Assembly (NCBI GenBank): GCA_965198865.1
Contig: CBDAQA010000022.1
Location: forward strand, 248,001-312,000
Source of the DNA: CBDAQA01 sp965198865
GTDB taxonomy: Bacteria > Planctomycetota > Phycisphaerae > Tepidisphaerales > Tepidisphaeraceae
Direction: 5' to 3'
DNA length: 64,000 nt
Below the pieces are notes generated by a model. It was given only the letters and a program-made list of their open reading frames with translations. It searched no databases and had not been told where the DNA came from. Shown here in pieces: positions 24,624 through 33,971 of the stretch (positions are counted from its first letter, which is position 1; each line of letters opens with the position of its first letter). The translations under genes and the position numbers were made by a program.

Positions 24624-27137
24624 CTACGGCAGCTGCCACTGCCGGCGCAGGAACCACTCGCCGACCAGCAGCCCGACCATCAGCAACCCCTGCACCGGCA
24701 GGTCGTACCGGCCCGGCCACAGCGGGGCCGAACGAAACAACGCCGCGACCGTGCCCACGAAGTCGTCCAGCGGCACCGCCCGCTGCTGCAGCGTGCCGGT
24801 CGTCGGATCGGACCGGATCAACTGCTCGATCAGCTGTGGGAATTGACCCAGGTCGTAGTGGAAGCCGTGCGTCTGGTCGGCGATGGCGGCCAGCAGCTGC
24901 GGGTTGGCGGCGACGCGGGTCATCTCATCCGCCGGCGGCAGCACGTCGAACTTCAGCGACTGTCGGCCGAGCTCCTTGCCGTCCTTGGTGGCGACCACCT
25001 CGGCGGTGTAGTCGCCCTTGGCGGGGTCGGGCAGGACCAACGTGTACATGCCCTGCTGGCCGTCGACCGGCGCGAGCGCGTACGTGTCGGCCCTCGGCTC
25101 GCCCGCGCGGGTGACGGTGACGCTGGCCTGGGCGTACTGGGTGGCGTCGCCGCGGTCGTCGCGCACCTGGGCTCGGACCTTCACGCTCTCGCCGAGCTGG
25201 TAGGTGGACTTGTTGAGCAGGGCGGTCACGCCAGCCCCGCGGCCGCGGTCCTTCACGTCCTGCCCGGCCAGCCAGCGGACCATCTGGCCCCACAGCTTGT
25301 TGTACGGGCTGTCCTGGCCCATGCCGCGCAGCGGGAGGAACCACAGGTACGTCGTGTCGACCGTGAGCGCGGCCGAGCGGCCCTGACCATACCGTTGCGT
25401 GGCCAGCACGACCTGCGGCTGGCCGTCGGGGCCGGGGCGGTCCTGGTGGACCATCAGCACCTCGGCCCCGCTCTTGGGCCGGCCGACGACGACGTTGCCG
25501 TTGATCGGCGGCAGCTCCTTCGCGCCGGGCCGATCACCCAGTCCGAACCAGTCGCCGAGGCCGTCGAGGATGGCGCTGCCCACGCCGTTGGCGGTCAGGC
25601 GAGGGACGAACCGCTCCTTGTCCTGGGCGTCGTCGGCCGATCCGACGAACACGGGCAACGCCTGCTCGACCGGCGTGCCGCCGTATCCGCCGGGGGCGAA
25701 GCTGCCCTGCCCACCGAGCATCAGGAGGCCGCCGCCGGCACCCGTGCGCTGCTCGATCTGCCGCAGCTGGGGGGCCGAGAAGTGGCTGGCGTCGATGTCG
25801 CCGACGATCACGACGTCGAACTTGGCCCAACCGTCGGGCGTGGTGGGCAACCCCTTGAACGGTTTGCCGTCGACGGTGCCGCCGGCCTCGACGCTGGTCG
25901 CGGTCTTCCGCAGGTAGGTGGCCAGCTCGATGTTCGCGTCCGACAGGAACGCCTGCCGCGTCCACTTGTACTCCAGCCGGACCGAGCCCTCGATGTAGAG
26001 CACCTTGATCCGCGGGTCGACGGCCAGCCCCTGGAACGTCTGCCGGTTGTCGGCCGTCATCCGCTCGCCGGGGATCGGGTCGATCCACACGGACACGGTG
26101 TGCAGCCCGGCCGTCGTCGGCTTGAACGGCAGCTTCACGGTCTGCCCGTCGGGCGTCGGTTGCAGCACCAACCGTTGCGACGTGACGGACCCGGTCGGCT
26201 TGCCTGCCGCGTCGGTCTCGGCCAGCTTCACCTCGACCACCCGGCCGGCCAGACCCGTGGAGCGAACGGTGGCGCCGATCTGCGACTCGTGGTTCACGGC
26301 GAAGTCATCGGGCGCTGAGACGTCATCGACGGCGACGTTCACCACCGACGCCGGCGTGGCCTGCTCCGACCCGACGCGGACCGTGTGGACCGGGTGGGCG
26401 GACCCGCGGATGGCGTCGGCGGCGTCGGGGGAGGTGTTGTCGATCCCGTCGCTGATCAGCACTACGGCCGCATCGTCGCGGGTGGCGCGGGTCAGCGCCT
26501 CGGATACGCCGCGCACGATGTCGGTCGACTTGCCGTCGGCCTCGGTGCGGGCCAACTGCTCGGGCTTGTCGAGTGACCGAAACGCGCTGTCGAACGTGAA
26601 GTAGCTGGGGACGAAGTGCTCGGCGATGGTCGGCAGCTGCGGCCGCAGCGCCTGCCAGACCGACTGTATGCGCGTCGGCCCGTTGGCGGCGTCGGGGACG
26701 CTCATCGAGCCGGACGTGTCGATCACGAACAGCAGCGGCCGTTCCGGCCGGGGCCGCGACACGTACCGCACCACCGGTTCGAACAGCATCGGCACCAGCA
26801 CCGCCAGCGCGAGGACGCGCATCGCCAGCAGCACGCCGGTCTTGGTCAGCGACAGCTGCTCGCGGAGGTTCAGGTAGAACGCCGCCGACAGCAGCGAGAG
26901 GAGGACGAAGGTCCAGATGCACCCGACGCGCCCATCGTGCAGCGGCGGCAGGGCGACGACGGCGGCCGTCCCACCTGCGCCGATGCTGGCCAGCACGAGC
27001 GTCACACGGCCGCGGGCCGTCGCCCACGCCCGGCCGAGCACGACGTACGCCAGCAGGACCAGCGACGCGGCCAGGCACAGGCCGACCCAGAGGTCCCATC
27101 CGGTTTGGCGTGCGGTGTCGATCGACCAGTAATGCAT
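24624..27137 (-). CDS. Large vWA-domain membrane protein
   Basis: An 837-residue protein. Two N-terminal helices (about 14-34 and 42-60) are followed by two more before a von Willebrand factor A domain that begins L-L-F-V-I-D-T-S-G-S-M-S, with an intact D-x-S-x-S metal site. A class I glutamine-amidotransferase-like domain follows (V-L-Y-I-E-G-S-V-R-L-E-Y-K-W, then D-V-V-I-V-G-D-I-D-A), then beta-sandwich segments and a last helix near the C-terminus. This matches the DUF1355-type vWA proteins encoded beside MoxR ATPases in planctomycetes, though no MoxR gene is here. I chose the ATG at 27137; a longer frame would collide with the divergent DUF4058 gene. Confidence 0.8.
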   Translation of the reverse strand: MHYWSIDTARQTGWDLWVGLCLAASLVLLAYVVLGRAWATARGRVTLVLASIGAGGTAAVVALPPLHDGRVGCIWTFVLLSLLSAAFYLNLREQLSLTKTGVLLAMRVLALAVLVPMLFEPVVRYVSRPRPERPLLFVIDTSGSMSVPDAANGPTRIQSVWQALRPQLPTIAEHFVPSYFTFDSAFRSLDKPEQLARTEADGKSTDIVRGVSEALTRATRDDAAVVLISDGIDNTSPDAADAIRGSAHPVHTVRVGSEQATPASVVNVAVDDVSAPDDFAVNHESQIGATVRSTGLAGRVVEVKLAETDAAGKPTGSVTSQRLVLQPTPDGQTVKLPFKPTTAGLHTVSVWIDPIPGERMTADNRQTFQGLAVDPRIKVLYIEGSVRLEYKWTRQAFLSDANIELATYLRKTATSVEAGGTVDGKPFKGLPTTPDGWAKFDVVIVGDIDASHFSAPQLRQIEQRTGAGGGLLMLGGQGSFAPGGYGGTPVEQALPVFVGSADDAQDKERFVPRLTANGVGSAILDGLGDWFGLGDRPGAKELPPINGNVVVGRPKSGAEVLMVHQDRPGPDGQPQVVLATQRYGQGRSAALTVDTTYLWFLPLRGMGQDSPYNKLWGQMVRWLAGQDVKDRGRGAGVTALLNKSTYQLGESVKVRAQVRDDRGDATQYAQASVTVTRAGEPRADTYALAPVDGQQGMYTLVLPDPAKGDYTAEVVATKDGKELGRQSLKFDVLPPADEMTRVAANPQLLAAIADQTHGFHYDLGQFPQLIEQLIRSDPTTGTLQQRAVPLDDFVGTVAALFRSAPLWPGRYDLPVQGLLMVGLLVGEWFLRRQWQLP

Positions 27138-27215
27138 GTCCGTCGAAGCGTGATACCGCGCGGCGCGGCCGGCGTTTGCTGGGGTGTTATACTCGGGTAA
27201 TCCAAGGAGTGCCGT

Positions 27216-28019
27216 ATGCGCAGCCCTTTCCCCGGCATGGACCCGTATCTCGAACGGTACTGGCGGGACGTTCACCATCGTCTCTGTACCTATGCCTGCG
27301 ACGCGCTTCAGCCGCAGGTGCGTCCCAAGCTGGTCGCGACGTTGGACGAGCAATTGCTGGTGGAGGATGACGAACTGGACGAGGTGCGATACATCGTTCC
27401 GGACTTGCGGATCGAACAGTCGAGGGGCGGGCCGCCGACCGCGGCCGGAGCGGTTGTCGCGGAGGCCGAGCCCTTAGTGATTCGTTACACGAAGAGCGAA
27501 CCGCAGAACCAGGGGTTTGTGACGATCACCGATCCAACCGATGGCAATCGGCTCGTCACCGTTATCGAGTTCCTGTCTCCCACGAACAAGCGGCCCGGCG
27601 CCGGCCTGCGGCAGTACCGCAAGAAGCAGGCGGAACTGCGCGAAGCCAAGGTCAGCCTGGTCGAGGTTGATTTGGTGCGGGCGGGCACGTGGGCGCTGCA
27701 GGTACCGCGTGGCTCAGTCCCACGCAAACACCGCGAACCATACAACGTGTGCGTGACCCGCGGATGGCTGGAAGACGTATGCGAGGTCTATGCGATAGCG
27801 ATCAACCAGGTCGTGCCGAAGGTGCGGATCCCGCTGCGGCGCAAGGATGCCGATGCCGTGCTCGACCTGCAGGAACTGCTCAGCCGGGCATACGAAAACG
27901 GCGCGTACGACGACAGGCTCGACTACGTCGCCGACGCCGACCCGCCGCTGACCGGCGACGCCGCCGCGTGGGCCGACGACCTGCTGCGGAAGGCGGGGCG
28001 GCGGCCGGCGACTACCTGA
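27216..28019 (+). CDS. DUF4058 protein
   Basis: A 267-residue protein. M-R-S-P-F-P-G-M-D-P-Y-L-E at the start, F-L-S-P-T-N-K-R-P-G near 124 and the central L-V-E-V-D-L-V-R-A-G are diagnostic of DUF4058, a family frequent in planctomycetes and cyanobacteria. The fold may be related to PD-(D/E)XK nucleases, given the E-x-L-S-P-x-N-K pattern, but that is inference. An AAGGAG site precedes the ATG. Its end overlaps the convergent small lipoprotein gene by eight bases. Confidence 0.88.
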   Translation: MRSPFPGMDPYLERYWRDVHHRLCTYACDALQPQVRPKLVATLDEQLLVEDDELDEVRYIVPDLRIEQSRGGPPTAAGAVVAEAEPLVIRYTKSEPQNQGFVTITDPTDGNRLVTVIEFLSPTNKRPGAGLRQYRKKQAELREAKVSLVEVDLVRAGTWALQVPRGSVPRKHREPYNVCVTRGWLEDVCEVYAIAINQVVPKVRIPLRRKDADAVLDLQELLSRAYENGAYDDRLDYVADADPPLTGDAAAWADDLLRKAGRRPATT

Positions 28020-28218
28020 TGCCCGTGACGTCGCGCGGGCCGGCAGGGGTTGCCGATGCCTGCGGCGGAACGGTAACCCCGGAAGGGCAGTCTGATCTTG
28101 CGGCGAAGAGCGCCTCTTCGGGGCGACCGCCACGCGGGGGAGTGACGGACGCCTCGTGGATCTCCTTCCAGCAGCCGGCCAGGCAGAGCAACGTCGCGGC
28201 GAGCAGGGCGGTTCGCAT
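28012..28218 (-). CDS. Small lipoprotein
   Basis: A 68-residue protein with a short signal peptide ending L-C-L-A-G-C; Cys16 is the likely lipidation site. The mature 53 residues are polar with two further Cys-free Pro/Ala-rich stretches and no known domain. It overlaps the end of the DUF4058 gene by eight bases and lies eight bases after the decayed GT4 gene on the same strand. Confidence 0.55.
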   Translation of the reverse strand: MRTALLAATLLCLAGCWKEIHEASVTPPRGGRPEEALFAARSDCPSGVTVPPQASATPAGPRDVTGIR

Positions 28219-28225
28219 GGCGGCA

Positions 28226-29476
28226 TCATACCGGCTGTAGGTGGAACGTCCGCTCCACGGCGGCGCAGAGGCGGTCGCTCAACTGCTGTTGGCCGAGCGA
28301 TTCGTCCAGCACTCGGCGGGCGGTGACGGCCATCGTTTGGCGTTGCTGCCAGGAGAGGGCACGCAGGCTGGCGATGGCGGTGAGCGCGCCGTCCACGTCG
28401 CCGTGGGCGACGTGGACGCCGAGGTCGTGGGTTTCGAGCAGGTCGCCGATGTGGGACGGGCGGGGGCCGAGGTACACGACCGGTCGGCCGACGCTGAGCG
28501 CGCCGTAGATCTTGCAGGGGTGGATGATGCCCACCATGTTGTCGCCCAGCGACACGACGTGGGCGTCGGCGGCCGACAGGGAGTGGCGCAGGTCGGCCAG
28601 CGGTTGGTAGGGCAGGCTGACGACGTTGGTCAGGCGTTGGTTGCGGATGGCCGCCTCGACCTCGCGCTTGCCGTGGCCGCCGCCGACGAACAGAAAGCGG
28701 AGCGCGTCGTCGTCCTTCAGGCGTATGGCCGCGGCGAGCAGGGTGGTCAGCGGGTTGCTCGGGCTGTGGTTGCCGCTGTACATGACGACGAACTTGCCGT
28801 CGAGGCCGTGGCGCACGCGGAACGGGTTGGGGCCGGCGTCGGCCGACGGTTGGATGTGGTCCTCGTGCGGCCAGGGGGGCATGACGAGCATCTTCGATGC
28901 CGGCACGCCCCGAGCCGGCGAGGCGGTCGGCCATGAAGCGGTCGAGCGCGATGATCAACGCCGACCGGCGGAGGATGAACCGGTTGATCGCCTCGAGCAG
29001 TCGCGCCCGCGGGTCGTCGCTGTGCAGCTTGCCGAGCGCGATCAGCTGGTCGGGGTTTAGGTCCATCGCCCAGTAGGCGACCGGCACCCGTCGGACGAGA
29101 CCGACGAGGCACAACGGCAGGCCGATCAGCGGCGGCGAAGTGCTGAAGAAGATCCCGGCCAGTCGCGGCGTGAACAGGGCGGCGACGAACGCCCTGCGCG
29201 TGGAACGCGGCCGTGCCCAACACGCGGCGGAGGATCGACCCCTTGCCGAACGACGCCAGCGGCAGCCGGCGGGACGTCGACGCCGTGCAGCGTCTCGCGG
29301 CGGGGATAGACGCGACCCGCATCCTCGTACCCCCGAGCGGAGGCGTAAACCCGAACCGCATGTCCCCGGCGGGCGAGGCCGAACGCGACGTCTGCCACGT
29401 GCTGCCCCACGCTGGCCGGGTCGGGCACGAAGGTCTGGCTGACGACGAGGAGGGTTCGGCGCGGGTCGCGGGACAT
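28226..29476 (-). pseudogene. Glycosyltransferase family 4, frameshifted
   Basis: Joined over three frames, about 415 residues make a GT4-type glycosyltransferase. The N-terminus (ATG 29476) reads T-L-L-V-V-S-Q-T-F-V-P-D-P-A-S-V-G-Q-H. The middle has V-A-Y-W-A-M-D-L-N-P-D and the C-terminal domain F-V-V-M-Y-S-G-N-H-S-P and G-I-I-H-P-C-K-I-Y-G-A-L. Frame breaks fall near 29272 (a GGG run), 29190-29197 and 28908 (a CCCC run); each is explained by one extra base. The family resembles WbuB/WcaI-like colanic or capsule transferases. Either the gene is decayed or the assembly has homopolymer errors. Confidence 0.75.
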
Positions 29477-29512
29477 GGCGGCGATCTTACAACTTCGTCG
29501 ATCGTGTCCAGC

Positions 29513-29602
29513 AAGGAGCCGCGCACGAAGGTACTCCGCAGTAAGCGGTTCTTCGCGGCCAGAGAACCGCTTGCTGCGGAGTACCTTCGTGCGGCGCTCC
29601 TT
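29513..29602. repeat. Long hairpin between divergent genes
   Basis: Two 40-base arms (29513-29552 and 29563-29602) are reverse complements with about three mismatches around a 10-base loop; the core is GAAGGTACTCCGCAG. It lies between the two frameshifted glycosyltransferase genes that diverge from here, in what should be their promoter region. No second copy seen. Confidence 0.75.
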
Positions 29603-29665
29603 ATCGGTTCGGGGAGGGCGCGAGTCGCTTGACACCCGATCGCACCCAACGACCATTCGCCCGCG

Positions 29666-31411
29666 ATGACCCGCTCCATCCGCCGACGACCGTCCGGCCT
29701 GGCCGTGGCACTGGCGGCCGCGGTGATGCTGGTCGCGGCGGGGCTGCGGGCGTGGGACTGGCCGCGGCGGTACGACGTACGCGACGTGGATGAGGTGGGG
29801 TACCTGTCGTCCAGCCTGTGCCTCGTCGAGGGGCTGTCACCGGGCTATAAGCCGGCGCCAGCGGGGCCGTTGATCTGGCTGGGGTGGGCCTGGGCGCAGG
29901 GGCACGTGTTGTACGATGCCGCGCATCCCACCGCGGCCGAGCGGGCGGCGCCGGTCGGCGTGCGGGCGTTCCTCGTGATGGACCGGGCGTTGTTCGACCT
30001 GTACCACGACCTGAGCGGCATGCGGCAGTTCATCGTGGCCGTCAGCGTGGGGCTGTCGCTGCTGGCGGTCGGTGCGGGGTTCGCTTACGGGTGGCGGGTG
30101 GGCGGCACGAGCGGGGCCGTGCTGCTCAGCGGGCTGCTCGCGGCGTGCCCGCTGTTCGTCGACTTTGCCGACCAGTGTCGCCCTTACAGCATGGCGTGGT
30201 CGTTCGGCGTGCTGGCCGTGTGGGCCGCGGGCAAGCCGGTGCGTTTGGGAGCGATCGTTCCGGGTCGGCGGCGGATTTGGATCGTGGCCGGGCTGATGGG
30301 GCTGTCCGTTGGCTCGCGCGTCGAGATGGTGCTGCTGCTCCCGCTGCTCTGGTGGGAGTGGAGCCGATGGCCGACCCGCGGGCGGCGGCGGTGGGGCGGC
30401 ATGCTGCTGCTGGCGACGGCCCCGCTGGTCGTTGCGTACGGCGTGGCACCATGGCTGCTGACCGGGCTGCCGGGCAACCTGCGGGCGATCGCCACGATCC
30501 AATTGATGAACCCCGTCGCCGGCGCGACGTCGGTCGCGTCGACGCTGAAGGCGTTCGCGTACGGCGAAGGGTTCGGACCGGTCCTGTGCCTTTTCGTGGT
30601 GGGTGCCGGGCTGCGGCTGCGTCATCGGGAGCCGGGGGGGCGAGCGCGCGATGCGGTGCTCGTCGGAATCGTGGGTTTGCTCGTGCTGACGGTCTTCAAG
30701 TCGACCGGGTTTGGGCTCCACCACAAGGGGCCGGCGCTGGTGGCGCTGGTGCTGGGGTCGGCGACGGTGGCGGGGCGATCGGGCGCGTGGCCGCGGGCGC
30801 GGTGGGCGGCGGTGGCCCTGTGCGTGGCACTCCCGCTGGCCCGCGCGGGAAGGCGCTGCGGGCGACGGCGGGTCGGCCGGCGATCGCAGAGGCCGACTGG
30901 GTCGACGCGCACGTGCCGCCCGGGACGACGGTCTACACGCACATCTACCCGTTGAAGGTGGTGCTGCCGACCGAGGCGGCGGGCGATCGCGCCTGGGGTG
31001 AGGTGACGGCGGCCGACGCGGGGCGGCGGAAGTTCGCGTCGGGCCTCGCGCGGTTCGGGTTCTCTGCTGATCGCATCCCGCGGGGCGTTGTCGGACGAGA
31101 ACCTGGTGCAAGAGCGGGGGAACGAGCGGCGGTGGTACATCCTGGCTGACGACGTTGGCGAGGCGGCCCCGCGGTACGACGTGCGCGTCATCCGGCCATC
31201 ACCCGTGTTCGGCGAGCAGGACGTGACGGCCAACTTCCCGCGGACGGGTGGCGTGGTGATGTGGCGACCGTCAACCGACGGCTCGCCGCCCGCTGCTTGG
31301 GGAGCGCCAGCCGGCACGCTGGGCAACGTCGACGGGGAACCCGGTGTACTGGTGTTTTGCTCAGATGCGCTGCGGGCTCAGATTTCAGCGGCGGCGTCGC
31401 GCGACCCGTGA
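29666..31411 (+). pseudogene. GT-C type membrane glycosyltransferase, frameshifted
   Basis: An about 580-residue multi-helix protein when three frames are joined. The N-terminus has a helix (11-28) followed by R-D-V-D-E-V-G-Y, the acidic first-loop motif of GT-C transferases (PMT/ArnT/GT39-like) that use polyprenyl-phosphate sugars. About nine more helices follow. The frame breaks at 30847 (one base lost at a GGG run) and 31082-31085 (one base gained at GGGG); the soluble C-terminal part continues W-V-D-A-H-V-P-P-G-T-T-V-Y-T-H and N-E-R-R-W-Y-I-L-A-D-D. As it stands the gene would be truncated near residue 395. Confidence 0.65.
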
Positions 31412-31487
31412 TTGAAAGCCCAACGGTTCAACCAGGCTTACAGCACAAAGTACGACATCGGAATAGCAAAAATGCAAGGGTTCTACC

Positions 31488-31554
31488 GTGGGACAGGTCC
31501 GGGGCGGAGGGACACGGCTCAAAAGCGTCCCATTTCGTCCCACTTTGTCTCACG
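31488..31554. repeat. GTCCCATTTCGTCCCA-type dispersed repeat, copy 3
   Basis: GTGGGACAGG, then CTCAAAAGCGTCCCATTTCG and TCCCACTTTGTCTCAC. It ends over the stop codon of the epimerase gene (31550-31552), so the last codons of that gene are repeat-derived. Confidence 0.5.
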
Positions 31555-32530
31555 GGCGACGGCTGGCCATCTGGTCGTAGATCCAGCGGTAGGTGTGCTC
31601 CATGCCGTCGCGCAGGCGGGTGTCGGGCTCCCAGCCGAACCGTTGCTTGATGAGCGAGTTGTCGCTGTTGCGGCCGTTCACGCCCTTGGGTGCCGACAGG
31701 TTGTAGGAGCGCTTGAGCTTCACGCCGGCGATCGCCTCGACGATGTCGACCAGCTGGTTGATGGAGACCAGTTCGGAGCTGCCGATGTTGATCGGCTCGA
31801 CCACGTCGCTGTGGGTGAGCATCTGCGTGCCCCTGAGGCAGTCGCTGATGTACTGGAAGCTGCGGGTCTGGTGGCCGTCGCCCCAGATCTCGATCTCGTG
31901 CCTGCCCGATAGTTTCGCGGCGATTACCTTGCGGGCAGACGGCGGCGGGGCCTTCTCGCGACCGCCATCGTAAGTGCCGAACGGGCCGTAGACGTTGTGG
32001 TAGCGGGCCACGCGCGTCTGCAGGCCGAAGTCCTCGCGGAAGTGGCGGCACATCCGCTCGCTGAACAGCTTCTCCCAGCCGTAGCCGTCCTCGGGCATGG
32101 CTGGGTAGGCGTCGGACTCCTTCAGGGCGGTCACGCGGGGGTCACGCTGCTTGTCGGCGTTGTAGACGCAGGCGCTGCTGGCGAAGAAGTACCGCCGAAC
32201 CCGGTGCTCTCGGGCGGACTGGCACAGGTGCGTGTTGATCAGCACCGTTAGCATGCACAGCGCCTTATTGTTCTCGATGAACCCCATGCCGCCCATGTCG
32301 GCGGCGAGATTGTAGACCACGTCGGCCCCTGCCAGGGCAGCGTGGCAGGCAGCGTGGCTGCTCAGATCGAGTTGTGAGTTCTCGGCGTCGGGCGACCGCT
32401 GGTACCACTGGTCGAACGGCTTGATGTCCACGGCGCGGACGTCGGCGTGCCCCTGACGCAGCAGGTCGGCAACCAGGTGCCCGCCGATGAAGCCGCCGCC
32501 GCCACAGACAACCACCTTGCCGCGCGTCAT
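31550..32530 (-). CDS. GDP-mannose 3,5-epimerase-like protein
   Basis: A 326-residue extended SDR enzyme. C-G-G-G-G-F-I-G-G-H at 9-18 binds NAD; S-S-A-C-V-Y and Y-G-W-E-K supply the catalytic Ser, Tyr and Lys. N-L-A-A-D-M-G-G-M-G-F-I, Y-G-P-F-G-T-Y-D-G-G-R-E-K-A-P and G-V-N-G-R-N-S-D-N-S-L-I-K closely match plant-type GDP-D-mannose 3',5'-epimerase, which makes GDP-L-galactose or GDP-L-gulose. In bacteria such enzymes feed surface polysaccharides, which fits the neighbouring glycosyltransferases. Unlike those, this gene is intact. Confidence 0.85.
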   Translation of the reverse strand: MTRGKVVVCGGGGFIGGHLVADLLRQGHADVRAVDIKPFDQWYQRSPDAENSQLDLSSHAACHAALAGADVVYNLAADMGGMGFIENNKALCMLTVLINTHLCQSAREHRVRRYFFASSACVYNADKQRDPRVTALKESDAYPAMPEDGYGWEKLFSERMCRHFREDFGLQTRVARYHNVYGPFGTYDGGREKAPPPSARKVIAAKLSGRHEIEIWGDGHQTRSFQYISDCLRGTQMLTHSDVVEPINIGSSELVSINQLVDIVEAIAGVKLKRSYNLSAPKGVNGRNSDNSLIKQRFGWEPDTRLRDGMEHTYRWIYDQMASRRP

Positions 32531-32737
32531 ACCGGGTCTCCCGACCGCCCGGATGAAGCCGGATGGCCAGAGGGAATATGCGTTGAGGTGAGGCGGGCGT
32601 CAAACGCTGGCGAGATCGCGCACCACCAGGGCCCGATCACCCATCAGGCCGGCGCGAGCGCGATTCGATAGACACCTATCGGGCGGGCGGGCGGCGACTT
32701 GCGGCCCGTGGATCGGCGGCCGTTATCGGACGGCGGC

Positions 32738-33016
32738 TCAGTGCTGCAGGGTCGGCAGGGCGGCAAGGGCGGGCTGGACGATCCGGACGTTGCCCATCTC
32801 GCTGACCCGCACCAAGGTGCGGGCCGCGAGCCCCTCGGGCGGGTCGATGGCGGGCAGGGTGTCCAACATTGACAGCAGGCGCTTGACCGCCGACAGGTTG
32901 GGCTGGGCAACGCTCGCGTCTGCCGGCGTCTCGGACGCACTGCGGTGTGCAGCGGCGCGATCCAGGATCAGATCGACGGCCCGGCGGTCGTCAACGGTGA
33001 GGGACTTTCGGTTCAT
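32738..33016 (-). CDS. Small protein downstream of sigma factor
   Basis: A 92-residue protein from the ATG at 33016; the frame is open to 33115 but only with a TTG start. The N-terminal half is charged and helical (L-T-V-D-D-R-R-A-V-D-L-I-L-D-R); the second half contains L-L-S-M-L-D-T-L-P-A-I-D-P-P-E-G-L, a Pro-rich pattern seen at the start of some anti-sigma-like planctomycete proteins. It has no membrane helix. It follows the ECF sigma gene on the same strand, so a regulatory link is possible but unproven. Confidence 0.5.
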   Translation of the reverse strand: MNRKSLTVDDRRAVDLILDRAAAHRSASETPADASVAQPNLSAVKRLLSMLDTLPAIDPPEGLAARTLVRVSEMGNVRIVQPALAALPTLQH

Positions 33017-33119
33017 GCGTGTCACCCGTTCATCTCTCGTCCGGCCCCGACCCCGCTTGAGTCGCCCGCGTTCCCCTGAACGTGGGTCGATCGCCGGGGT
33101 CACCGGACAGTTCAACTAA

Positions 33120-33857
33120 TTACGACAAGAACTGCCCAGGGTTCGCCGACCGCCACCGATCGGCGAAATGGGCGACCGCAGTGTGCAAGCGGCTCTTCAC
33201 CGTGCCCAGCGGGATGTCCAGGATATCGCTGATTTGCTTGTAGGGGAACTGGTGGAAATAGGACAGCAGCAGGATTTCCCTGAGATGGTCCGGCATGTTC
33301 GTGACGGTGCTCTGCACCTTGAACTGCAGCTCCTGCTGCTGAAGGGGCGCATCGGGCATCGCCTCGTTGCTCTTCATCAGGTCGATGAACTCGCCGCTGT
33401 CGTCGTCGCCGTTGTTGATGCTGGCCTGGAGCGGATTCGCTGGCCGACGGGCATTGGAGCGGATCAGGTCGCGGGCCTTGTTGGCGGCGATCGTGAACAG
33501 CCATGGGCGGAAGCGGCGCTGGGTGTCGAAGTTCTCCGCGCTCTGATGGATCTGGAGGAACGTCTCCTGGAACACGTCCTCGGCGGCGGCACGATCACCC
33601 AGAAATCGGACGAGAAAGTGGAACAGTTCCCGCTCGTACCGGCCGACAAGCTCGGCGAAGCCGTTGCGATCGCCGCCGCGATAGGCGGCGATCAATGCCT
33701 CGTCGGTCCGACCCTGCAAGGGCTCACCATACCCACCGGTGCGAGGGAAGACAGCGACTTCGGGGTCGGTCTTCTCGGTACGAATGGGCATCAACTCCTC
33801 GGCGGCGTCATCCGCCACGACGGAGGCCGGCTTTGCACTGGGTCGCAGGGCCTTCAT
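33120..33857 (-). CDS. ECF-type RNA polymerase sigma factor
   Basis: A 245-residue sigma-70 family factor. After an N-terminal extension of about 50 residues, region 2 runs from about 55 (F-A-E-L-V-G-R-Y-E-R-E-L-F-H-F) with D-V-F-Q-E-T-F-L-Q-I-H and F-R-P-W-L-F-T-I-A-A-N-K. Region 4 ends the protein (Y-K-Q-I-S-D-I-L-D-I-P-L-G-T-V-K-S-R-L). I chose the ATG at 33857 because GGAGG lies six bases upstream; a TTG start would add seven residues. A small gene follows within 110 bases and rlmN diverges. Target genes unknown. Confidence 0.9.
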   Translation of the reverse strand: MKALRPSAKPASVVADDAAEELMPIRTEKTDPEVAVFPRTGGYGEPLQGRTDEALIAAYRGGDRNGFAELVGRYERELFHFLVRFLGDRAAAEDVFQETFLQIHQSAENFDTQRRFRPWLFTIAANKARDLIRSNARRPANPLQASINNGDDDSGEFIDLMKSNEAMPDAPLQQQELQFKVQSTVTNMPDHLREILLLSYFHQFPYKQISDILDIPLGTVKSRLHTAVAHFADRWRSANPGQFLS

Positions 33858-33971
33858 TGAAGCCTCCGGACGAATCAACTATCCTCGTCCGAACCCACCG
33901 GACGAACACCGCTCACGACAATCTGTCGGGCCCCACTCTACCCGGTTGCCAAGCCGCTGGGGAGAGGAAAT

